This document shows positions 35,356 to 45,600 of a stretch of DNA of 64,000 bases, piece after piece. The stretch comes from Closterium sp. NIES-65. Taxonomy: Eukaryota; Streptophyta; Zygnematophyceae; Desmidiales; Closteriaceae. Each line of letters begins with the position of its first letter. Position 1 is the first letter of the stretch. The stretch spans positions 326,001-390,000 of the forward strand of contig CANXME010002190.1 of assembly GCA_948144175.1 (NCBI GenBank). The letters are read 5' to 3'. Made by a program: the position numbers and the translations under genes. The notes under the pieces were generated by a model, which saw only the letters and a list, made by a program, of their open reading frames with translations, did not search any database and was not told the origin of the DNA.

Positions 35356-35362
35356 GCTGTCG
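35351..35362. other. 12-bp palindrome CGACAGCTGTCG at the B1/A2 junction
   Basis: A perfect palindrome formed by the end of B1 (CGACA), GC, and the start of A2 (TGTCG). The two half-sites are the outer ends of the whole element (TGTCG at 28190, CGACA at 36190). It looks like two element ends joined with two extra bases, as in an end-to-end circle junction. Confidence 0.85.
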
Positions 35363-35942
35363 CAATATCAGGAGGCATATAAGGTTACGAGTACGGAGAA
35401 TGTGTATATACTGTATATTTGTATAGGTTGTCGAGTGAAGAGGTATCGGGGACTGGGACCGAGGCTGGTGTGATGGATGGGCGATATTGGGCTGCCGAGT
35501 CAGCCAATAGACGCATGGGGAGATGGTGCGGGGATAGCTGGAGGGAGCTCTTTTGTTTCGTGTGTTGTATGCATGTTTGCTTTCCTGCAGGATGAATGCC
35601 CGAGCCAGCTGGATTTACAGGCACGAGCTGGAGGTCAAGCAGTGGGCGGCTAAGTGGTGGTGGAGAGAGGAGGGGGGGGGTTGTTCTTTCACTACGGCGA
35701 AAGTCATCCCTTCGAAGGGTTTCTTTGGAGTAGCAGTAAAGGGAAGGAGGGGGGAGGACGCAGGCTAGGATATAGGGGGTACGGCATAGTTCTCTGCATT
35801 GTTTGTATGTTCTGTTTTACTCATGTGATTGCAGCAAGAATCGCGTGAAGGACTTGACAGGCCATAACAAACGTAGGTGATTGCTGATGAAGATGTAAGT
35901 AGGTTTCTTGAGTAGATGTGAGTAAGCACGGTTGGCTTATCA
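35358..35942 (+). repeat. Right terminal repeat A2 (3' LTR equivalent)
   Basis: 585 bp, the same length as A1 with 7 substitutions. It starts TGTCGCAATATC and ends GGCTTATCA. The target satellite does not follow it; a 24-bp spacer and B2 do. In an ordinary LTR element this would be the 3' end. Confidence 0.92.
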
Positions 35943-36190
35943 GAAGGACATCAGAAGGACATCAGTAGGTGTAACTGCACATCAGAAGGACCGAGCACAG
36001 AAGTAGGAAGATGCAGCAACAAGTAAGGAAAAACATGAGCTAAGATGGAAGCAAGCAGAGGTCACAGGCAGAGGAGGTGGAGTAAGAGACAAGGGGGGGG
36101 GGGGGGTTGGCCGGACAAGAGTGAAGAGCACTGGAAGGGGAGTAAGAGGGGAACATGGCGAGGGGGGGAGAGGTGAGGGAATTTCCGACA
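35943..36190 (+). repeat. 24-bp spacer plus repeat B2, right end of the element
   Basis: The spacer 35943-35966 is a tandem GAAGGACATCA doublet plus GT, similar to a motif inside B itself. B2 (35967-36190, 224 bp) copies B1 including the last 13 pol codons, and ends GGAATTTCCGACA exactly at the AGAA duplication. The final CA matches the TG...CA rule for integrase-processed ends. Confidence 0.88.
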
Positions 36191-36194
36191 AGAA
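36191..36194. other. Target-site duplication AGAA, right copy
   Basis: AGAA follows directly on CCGACA and continues as CAAGGGCCTAGCG of S2. It matches 28186-28189. Confidence 0.75.
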
Positions 36195-37309
36195 CAAGGG
36201 CCTAGCGTGTGCAAAATTGCAAGAACAAGGACCTAGCGTGTGCAAAATTGGAAAAACAAGGGCGTAGCGTGTGCAAAATCGCAAGAACAAAGGCCTAGCG
36301 TGTGCAAAATTGCAAGAACAAGGGCCTAGCGTGTGCAAAATTGCAAGAACAAGGGCCTAGCATGTGCAAAATTGCAAGAACAAGGGCCTAGCGTGTGCAA
36401 CATTGCAAGAACAAGGGCCTAGCGAGTGCAAAATTGCAAGAACAAGGGCCTAGCGTGTGCAAAATCGCAACAACAAAGGCCTAGCGAGAGCAAAATTGCA
36501 AGAACAACGGCATAGCGTGTGCAAAATAGCAAGAACAAGGGCCTAGCGTGTGCAAAATTGCAAGAACAAGGGCCTAGCATGTGCAAAATTGCAAGAACAC
36601 GGGCATAGCAAGTGCGAATTTGCAAAAACAAGGGCCTAGCGGGTGCAAATTTGAAAGAACAGGGGCCTAACGTGTGCAAAATTGCAAGAACAAGGGCCTA
36701 GCGTACGCAAAATTTCAAGAACAAGGGCCTAGCGAGTGCAAAATTGCAAGAACAAGGGCCTAGCGTGTGCAAAATTGCAAGAACAAGGACCTAGCGTGTG
36801 CAAAATCGCAAGAACAATTGCCTAGCATGTGCAAAATTGCAAGAACAAGGGCCTAGCGTGTGCAAAATTGCGAGATAAAGGGCCTAGCGGGTGCAAAATC
36901 GAAAGAACAGGGGCCTAACGTGTGCAAAATTGCAAGAACAAGGGCCTAGCGTACGCAAAATTTCAAGAACAAGGGCCTAGCGAGTGCAAAATTGCATGAA
37001 CAAGGGCCTAGCGTGTGCAAAATTGCAAGAACAAGGGCCTAGCGAGTGCAAATTTGAAAGAACAGGGGCCTAACGTGTGTAAAATGGCAAGTCCAACGGC
37101 CTAGCACATGCACAATCTCAAAAACAAGGGCCTAGTGAGTGCAAAATTGCAAGAACAAGGGCCTAGCGTGTGCAAAACTGCAAGAACAAGGACCTAGCGT
37201 GTGCAAAATCGCAAGAACAAGGGCCTAGCGTGTACAAAATTGCAAGAACAAGGGCCTAGCGTGTGCAAAATTGCAAGAACAAGGGCCTAGCGTGTGCAAA
37301 ATTGCAAGA

Positions 37310-38890
37310 ACAAGGGCCTGGCGTGTGCAAAATTGCAAGAACAAGGTCCTAGCGTGTGCAAAATTGCAAGAACAAGAGCCTAGCGTATGAACAATTGCAA
37401 GAACAAGGGCCTAGCGTGTGCAAAATTGCAAGAACAAGGGCCTAGCGTGTGCAAAATTGCAAGAACAAGGGCCTAGCGAGTGCAAAATTGCAAGAACAAG
37501 TGCCTAGCGCGTGCAAATTGCAAGAACAAGGGCGTAGCGTGTACAAAATCGCAAGAACAAAGGCCTAGCATGTGCAAAATTGCAAGAACAAGGGCCTAGC
37601 GTGTGCAAAATTGCAAGAACAAGGGCCTAGCGTGTGCAAAATTGCAAGAACAAGGGCCTGGCGTGTGCAAGATTGCAAGAACAAGGTCCTAGCGTGTGCA
37701 AAATTGCAAGAACAAGAGCCTAGCGTGTGTACAATTGCAAGAACAAGGGCCTAGCGTGTGCAAATTTGCAAGAACAAGGGCCTAGCGTGTGCAAATTTGC
37801 AAGAACAAGGGCCTAGCGTGTGCAAAATTGCAAGAACAAGGGCCTAGCGTGTGCAAAATTGCAAGAACAAGGGCCTAGCGTGTGCAAAATTGCAAGAACA
37901 AGGGACTAGCGAGTGCAAAATTGCAAGAACAAGAGCCTAGCGTATGCAAAATTGCAAGAAAAAGTGCCTAGCATGTGCAAAATTGCAAGAACAAGGGCCT
38001 AGCATGTGCAAAATTGCAAGAACAAGGGCCTAGCGAGTGCAAAATTGCAAGAACAAGTGCCTAGTGGGTGCAAAATTGCAAGAACAAGGGCGTAGCGAGT
38101 ACAAAATCGCAAGAACAAGGGCCTAGCGTGTGCAAAATTGCAAGAACAAGGGCCTAGCGTGTGCAAAATTGCAAGAGCAAGGGCCTAGCTTGTGCAAAAT
38201 CGCAAGAACAAGGGCCTAGCAAGTGCAAAATTGCAAGAACAACGGCCTAGCATGTGCAAAATAGCAAGAACAAGGGCCTAGCGTGTGCAAAATTGCAAGA
38301 ACAAGGGCCTAGCGTGTGCAAAATTGCAAGAACACGGGCCTAGCAAGTGCAAATTTGCAAAAAAAAGGGCCTAGCGGGTGCAAAATTGAAAGAACAGGGG
38401 CCTAACGTGTGCAAAATTGCAAGAACAAGGGCCAAGCGTACGCAAAAGTTCAGGAACAAGGGCCTAGCGAGTGCAAAATTGCATGAACAAGGGCCTAGCG
38501 TGTGCAAAATTGCAAGAACAAGGGCCTAGCGAGTGCAAATTTGAAAGAAGAGGGGCCTAACGTGTGTAAAATTGCAAGACCAACGGCCTAGCACATGCAG
38601 AATCTCAAGAACAAGGGCCTAGCGAGTGCAAAATTGCAAGAACAAGGGCCTAGCGTGTGCAAAATTGCAAGAACAATAACCTAGCGTGTGCAAAATCGCA
38701 AGAACAAGGGCCTAGCGTGTGCAAAATTGCAAGAACAAGGGCCTAGCGTGTGCAAAATTGCAAGAACAAGAGCCTAGCGTGTGCAAAATTGCAAGAACAA
38801 GGGCCTGGCGTGTGCAAAATTGCAAGAACAAGGTCCTAGCGTGTGCAAAATTGCAAGAACAAGAGCCTAGCGTATGTACAATTGCAAGAA
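37310..38890 (+). repeat. ~1.15-kb higher-order duplication in S2
   Basis: A marker series CCTGGCGTG, GTCCTAGCG, GAGCCTAGCGT is found around 37317-37390, 37657-37730 and 38803-38875. The longest spacing, 1,147 bp between matched open frames at 37572 and 38719, is exactly 37 units of 31. Confidence 0.65.
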
Positions 38891-39589
38891 CAAGGGCCTA
38901 GCGTGTGCAAAATTGCAAGAACAAGGGCCTAGTGTGTGCAAAAATTGCAAGAACAAGGGCGTGGCGTGTGCAAAATTGCAAGAACAAGGGCCTAGCGTGT
39001 ACAAAATTGCAAGAACAAGAGCATAAAGTGTGCAAAATTGCAAGAACAAGGGCCTAGCGTGTGCAAAATTGCAAGAACAAGAGCCTAGCGTGTGCAAAAT
39101 TGCAAGAACACGGGGCTAGCAAGTGCAAATTTGCAAAAACAAGGGCCTAGCGGGTGCAAAATTGAAAGAACAGGGGCCTAACGTGTGCAAAGTTGCAAGA
39201 ACAAGGGCCTAGCGTACGCAAAATTTCAAGAACAAGGGCCTAGCGAGTGCAAAATTGCATGAACAAGGGCCTAGCGTGTGCAAAATTGCAAGAACAAGGA
39301 CCTAGCGTGTGCAAAATCGCAAGAACAAGGGCCTAGCTTGTGCAAAATTGCAAGAACAAGGGCCTAGCGTGTGCAAAATTGCAAGAACAAGGGCCTAGCG
39401 TGTGCAAAATTGCAAGAACAAGGGCCTAGCATGTGCAAAATTGCAAGAACAAGGGCCTAGCGTGTGCAAATTTGCAAGCACAAGGGCCTAGCGTGTGCAA
39501 AATTGCAAGAACAAGGGCCTAGCGTGTGCAAAATTGCAAAAACAAGGGCCTAGCGTGTGCAAAATTGCAAGAACAAGGGGCCTAGCACA

Positions 39590-42500
39590 TGCAAATTTGA
39601 AAGAACAGGGGCCTAACTTGTGTAAAATTGCAAGATCAACGGCCTAGCACATGCAAAATTTCAAGAACAAGGGCCTAGCGAGTGCAACATTGCAAGAACA
39701 AGGGCCTAGCGTGTGCAAAATTGCAAGAACATGGGCGTAGCGTGTGCAAATTTACAATAACAAGGGCCTAGCGTGTGGAAAATTGCAAGAACAAGGGCCT
39801 AGCGTGTGCAAATTTGCAAGAACAAACGCCTAGCGTGTGCAAAATTGCAAGAACAAAGGCCTAGCGTGTGCAAAATTGCAAGAACAAGGGCCTAGCGTGT
39901 GCGAAATTGCAAGAACAAGGGCCTAGCGTGTGCAAAATAGCAAAAACAAGGGCCTAGCGTGTGCAAAAGTGCAAAAACAAGGGCCTAGCGTGTGCAAAAT
40001 TGCAAGAACAAGGGGCCTAGCACATGCAAATTTGAAAGAACAGGGGCCTAACGTGTGTAAAATTGCAAGATCAACGGCCTAGCACATGCAAAATTTCAAG
40101 AACAAGGGCCTAGCGAGTGCAACATTGCAAGAACAAGGGCCTAGCTTGTGCAAAATTGCAAGAACACGGACCTAGCGTGTGCAAAATCGCAAGAACAAGG
40201 GCCTAGCTTGTGCAAAATTGCAGGAACAAGGGCCTAGCGCGTGCAAAATTGCAAAAAAAAGGGCCTAGCGTGTGCAAAATTGCAAGAACAAGGGCCTGGT
40301 GTGTGCAAAATTGCAAAAACAAGGGCCTAGCGTGTGCAAAATTGCAAGAGTAAGAGCCTAGCATGTGCAAAATTGCAAGAACAAGGGCCTAGCGTGTGCA
40401 AAATTGCAAGAACAAGGGCCTAGCGTGTGCGAAATTGCAAGAACAAGGGCCTAGCGAGTGCAAAATTGCAAGAACAAGTGCCTAGCGAGTGCAAAATTGC
40501 AAGAACAAGGGCCTAGCGTGTGCAAAATTGCAAGAACAAGGGCCTAGCATGTGCAAAATTGCAAGAACAAGGGCATAGCGTGTGCAAAATTGCAAGAACA
40601 AGGGCCTAGCGTGTGCAAAATTGCAAGAACAAGGGCCTAGCATGTGCAAAATTGCAAGAACAAGGGCCTAGCGTGTGCAAATTTGCAAGCACAAGGGCCT
40701 AGCGTGTGCAAAATTGCAAGAACAAGGGCCTAGCGTGTGCAAAATTGCAAGAACAAGGGCCTAGCGTGTGCAGAATTGCAAGAACAAGGGCCTAGCGTGT
40801 GCAAAATTGCAAGAACATGGGCGTAGCGTGTGCAAATTTACAATAACAAGGGCCTAGCGTGTGGAAAATTGCAAGAACAAGGGCCTAGCGTGTGCAAATT
40901 TGCAAGAACAAACGCCTAGCGTGTGCAAAATTGCAAGAACAAAGGCCTTGCGTGTGCAAAATTGCAAGAACAAGGGCCTAGCGTGTGCAAAATTGCAAGA
41001 ACAAGGGCCTAGCGTGTGCAAAATAGCAAAAACAAGGGCCTAGCGTGTGCAAAATTGCAAAAACAAGGGCCTAGCGTGTGCAAAATTGCAAGAACAAGGG
41101 GCCTAGCACATGCAAATTTGAAAGAACAGGGGCCTAACTTGTGTAAAATTGCAAGATCAACGGCCTAGCACATGCAAAATTTCAAGAACAAGGGCCTAGC
41201 GAGTGCAACATTGCAAGAACAAGGGCCTAGCGTGTGCAAAATTGCAAGAACATGGGCGTAGCGTGTGCAAATTTACAATAACAAGGGCCTAGCGTGTGGA
41301 AAATTGCAAGAACAAGGGCCTAGCGTGTGCAAATTTGCAAGAACAAACGCCTAGCGTGTGCAAAATTGCAAGAACAAAGGCCTTGCGTGTGCAAAATTGC
41401 AAGAACAAGGGCCTAGCGTGTGCGAAATTGCAAGAACAAGGGCCTAGCGTGTGCAAAATAGCAAAAACAAGGGCCTAGCGTGTGCAAAAGTGCAAAAACA
41501 AGGGCCTAGCGTGTGCAAAATTGCAAGAACAAGGGGCCTAGCACATGCAAATTTGAAATAACAGGGGCTTAGCGTGTGTAAAATTGCAAGAACAACGGCC
41601 TAGCACATGCAAAATTTCAAGAACAAGGGCCTAGCGAGTGCAAAATTGCAAGAACAAGGGCCTAGCGTGTGCAAAATAGCAAGAACACGGACCTAGCGTG
41701 TGCAAAATCGCAAGAACAAGGGCCTAGCTTGTGCAAAATTGCAGGAACAAGGGCCTAGCGTGTGCAAAATTGCAAAAAAAAAGGGCCTAGCGTGTGCAAA
41801 ATTGCAAGAACAAGGGCCTGGTGTGTGCAACATTGCAAAAACAAGGGCCTAGCGTGTGCAAAATTGCAAGAACAAGAGCCTAGCATGTGCAAAATTGCAA
41901 GAACAAGGGCCTAGCGTGTGCAAAATTGCAAGAACAAGGGCCTAGCGTGTGCGAAATTGCAAGAACAAGGGCCTAGCGAGTGCAAAATTGCAAGAACAAG
42001 TGCCTAGCGAGTGCAAAATTGCAAGAACAAGGGCCTAGCGTGTGCAAAATTGCAAGAACAAGGGCCTAGCATGTGCAAAATTGCAAGAACAAGGGCATAG
42101 CGTGTGCAAAATTGCAAGAACAAGGGCCTAGCGTGTGCAAAATTGCAAGAACAAGGGCCTAGCATGTGCAAAATTGCAAGAACAAGGGCCTAGCGTGTGC
42201 AAATTTGCAAGCACAAGGGCCTAGCGTGTGCAAAATTGCAAGAACAAGGGCCTAGCGTGTGCAAAATTGCAAGAACAAGGGCCTAGCGTGTGCAGAATTG
42301 CAAGAACAAGGGCCTAGCGTGTGCAAAATTGCAAGAACATGGGCGTAGCGTGTGCAAATTTACAATAACAAGGGCCTAGCGTGTGGAAAATTGCAAGAAC
42401 AAGGGCCTAGCGTGTGCAAATTTGCAAGAACAAACGCCTAGCGTGTGCAAAATTGCAAGAACAAAGGCCTTGCGTGTGCAAAATTGCAAGAACAAGGGCC

Positions 42501-42640
42501 TAGCGTGTGCAAAATTGCAGGAACAAGGGCCTAGCGTGTGCAAAATAGCAAAAACAAGGGCCTAGCGTGTGCAAAATTGCAAAAACAAGGGCCTAGCGTG
42601 TGCAAAATTGCAAGAACAAGGGGCCTAGCACATGCAAATT
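39590..42640 (+). repeat. ~1.09-kb and 435-bp higher-order repeats in S2
   Basis: The unit pair ACATGGGCGTA then TTTACAATAACAAGG occurs near 39730, 40815, 41249 and 42336. Spacings are about 1,085, 434 and 1,087 bp. Each is followed by a TGTGGAAAATT unit and an AACGCCTAGC unit in the same order, so these are true multi-kilobase copies, not chance variants. A fifth copy near 46209 belongs to the 3.87-kb duplication. Confidence 0.8.
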
Positions 42641-45600
42641 TGAAAGAACAGGGGCCTAACTTGTGTAAAATTGCAAGATCAACGGCCTAGCACATGCAAA
42701 ATTTCAAGAACAAGGGCCTAGCGAGTGCAACATTGCAAGAATAAGGGCCTAGCTTGTGCAAAATTGCAAGAACACGGACCTAGCGTGTACAAAATCGCAA
42801 GAACAAGGGCCTAGCGTGTGCAAAATTGCAGGAACAAGGGCCTAGCGTGTGCAAAATTGCAAGAAAAAGGGCCTAGCGTGTGCAAAATTGCAAGAACAAG
42901 GGCCTGGTGTGTGCAAAATTGCAAAAACAAGGGCCTAACGTGTGCAAAATTGCAAGAACAGGAGCCTAGCGTGTGCAAAATTGCAAGAACAACGGCCTAC
43001 CGTGTGCAAAATTGCAAGAATAGGAGCCTAGCGTGTGCAAAATTGCAAGAACAAGGGCCTAGCGTGTGCAAAATTGCAAGAACAAGGGCCTAGCGTGTGC
43101 AAATTTGTAAGCACAAAGGCCTAGCGTGTGCAAAATTGCAAGAACAAGGGCCTAGCGTGTGCAAAATTGCAAGAACAAGGGCCTAGCGTGTGCAAAATTG
43201 CAGAACAGGGGCGTAGCGTGCGCAAAATTACAAGAACGAGGGCCTAGCGTGTGCAAAATTGCAAGAACAAGGGCCTAGCGTGTGCAAATTTGCAAGAACA
43301 AACGCCTAGCGTGTGCAAAATTGCAAGAACAAAGGCCTAGCGTGTGCAAAATTGCAAGAACAAGGGCCTAGCGTGTGCAAAATTTGCAAGAACAAGGGCC
43401 TAGCGTGTGCAAAATAGCAAAAAAAAGGGCCTGGCGTGTGTAAAATTGCAAAACCAAGGATCTAGCGTGTACAAAATAGCAAGAACAAGGGCCTTGCAGG
43501 TGCAAAATTGAAAGAACTGGGGCCTAACGTGTGTAAAATTGCAAGAACAACGGCCTAGCACATGCAAAATTTCAAGAACAAGGGCCTAGCGAGTGCAAAA
43601 TTGCAAGAACAAGGGCCTAGCGTGTGCAGAATTGCAAGAACAAGGACCTAGCGAGTGCAAAATCGCAAGAACAAGGGCCTAGCGAGTGCAAAATTGCAAG
43701 AACAAGGGCCTAGCGTGTGCAAAATTGCAAGAACAAGGACCTAGCTTGTGCAAAATTGCAAGAACAAGGACCTAGCGTGTGCAAAATCGCAAGAACAAGG
43801 GCCTAGCGTTTGCAAAATTGCAAGAACAAGGCATGGCGTGTGCAAAATTGCAAAAACAACGGCCTAGCGTGTGCAAAATTGCAAGAACAAGAGCCTAGCG
43901 TGTGCAAAATTGCAAGAACAAGGGCCTAGCGTGTGCAAAATTGCAGAAACAAGGGCCTAGCGTGTGCAAAATTGCAAGAACAAGGGCCTACCGAGTGCAA
44001 AATTGCAAGAACAAGTGCCTAGCGAGTGCAAAATTGCAAGAACAAGGGCCTAGCGAGTGCAAAATTGCAAGAACAAACGCCTAGCATGTGCAAAATTTCT
44101 AGAACAAAGGCCTAGCGTGTGCAAAATTGCGAGAACAAGGGCCTAGCGTGTGCAAAATTGCAAGAAAAAGGGCCTAGCATGTGCAGAATAGCAAAAACAA
44201 GGGACTAGCGTGTGCAAAATTTCAAAAACTAGGGCCTAGCGTGTGCAAAATTGCAAGAACAAGGGCCTAGCGGGTGCAAATTTGAAATAACAGGGGCCTA
44301 GCGTGTGTAAAATTGCAAGAACAACGGCCTAGCACATGCAAAATTTCAAGAACAAGGGCCTTGCGGGTGCAAAATTGAAAGAATAGGGGCCTAACGTGTG
44401 TAAAATTGCAAGAACAACGGCCTAGCACATGCAAAATTTCAAGAACAAGGGCCTAGCGAGTGCAAAATTGCAAGAACAAGGGCCTAGCGTGTGCAAAATT
44501 GCAAGAACAAGGACTTAGCGTGTGCAAAATCGCAAGAACAAGGGCCTAGCGTCGGCAAAATTGCAAGAACAAGGGCCTAGCGTTTGCAAAATTGCAAGAA
44601 CAAGGCCTGGCGTGTGCAAAATTGCAAAAACAAGGGCCTAGCATGTGCAAAATTGCAAGAACAAGAGCCTAGCGTGTGCAAAATTGCAAGAACAAGGGCC
44701 TAGCATGTGCAAAATTGCAAGAACAAGGGCCTAGTGTGTGCAAAATTGCAAGAACAAGGGCCTACCGAGTGCAAAATTGCAAGAACAAGTGCCCAGCGAG
44801 TGAAAAACTGCAAGAACAAGGGCCTAGCGTGTGCAAAATTGCAAGAACAAACGCCTAGCATGTGCAAAATTGCAAGAACAAAGGCCTAGCGTGTGCAAAA
44901 TAGCAAGAACAAGGGCCTAGCATGTGCAAAATTGAAAGAACAGGGGCCTAACGTGTGTAAAACTGCAAGAACAACGGCCTAGCACATGCAAAATTTCAAG
45001 AACAAGGGCCTAGCGTGTGCAAAATTGCAAGAACAAGGGCCTAGAGTGTGCAAAATTGCAAGAACAAGGACCTAGCGTGTGCAAAATCACAAGAACAAGG
45101 GCCTAGCGTGTGCAAAATTGCAAGAACAAGGGCCTAGCGTTTGCAAAATTGCAAGAACAAGGCCTGGCGTGTGCAAAATTGCAAAAACAAGGGCCTAGCG
45201 TGAGCAAAATTGCAAGAACAAGAGCCTAGCGTGTGCAAAATTGCAAGAACAAGGGCCTAGCGTGTGCAAAATTGCAAGAACAAGGGCCTAGCGTGTGCAA
45301 AATTGCAAGAACAAGGGCCTACCGAGTGCAAAATTGCAAGAACAAGTGCCTAGCGAGTGCAAAATTGCATGAACAAGGGCCTAGCGTGTGCAAAATTGCA
45401 AGAACAAACGCCTAGCATGTGCAAAATTGCAAGAACAAAGGCCTAGCGTGTGCAAAATTGCAAGAACAAGGGCCTAGCGTGTGCAAAATTGCAAAAACAA
45501 GGGCCTAGCTTGTGCAAAATTGCAAGAACAAGGGCCTAGCGTGTGCAAAATTGCAAGAACAAGGGCCTAGCATGTGCAGAATCGCAAAAACAAGGGCCTA

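Larger units (their letters stand above)
28190..36190 (+). mobile_element. Ty3/gypsy-type retrotransposon with a DNMT domain and split terminal repeats
   Basis: An 8,001-bp element inserted in S2. Order: A1 (28190-28774), leader, gag-pol (28803-35174), B1 (35135-35355), GC, A2 (35358-35942), 24-bp spacer, B2 (35967-36190). Outer ends are TGTCG and CGACA, with a 4-bp AGAA target duplication. The pol order PR-(DNMT)-RT-RNase H-IN is that of Ty3/gypsy, not Ty1/copia, where IN precedes RT. A1 and A2 differ at 7 of 585 sites, so the insertion is fairly young. The extra B copy beyond A2 is not expected for a normal LTR element and recalls the split direct repeats of PAT/Ngaro elements, although pol has a DDE integrase rather than a tyrosine recombinase. 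The alternative is a rearranged dimer of an ordinary element with A as its LTR. Confidence 0.92.

Noticed and set aside
28190..36190. Classification as a true DIRS/Ngaro element from the split repeats
   Set aside because: Pol has an HHCC/DDE integrase and I find no tyrosine recombinase. The element also appears to make a 4-bp target duplication, which DIRS elements do not.
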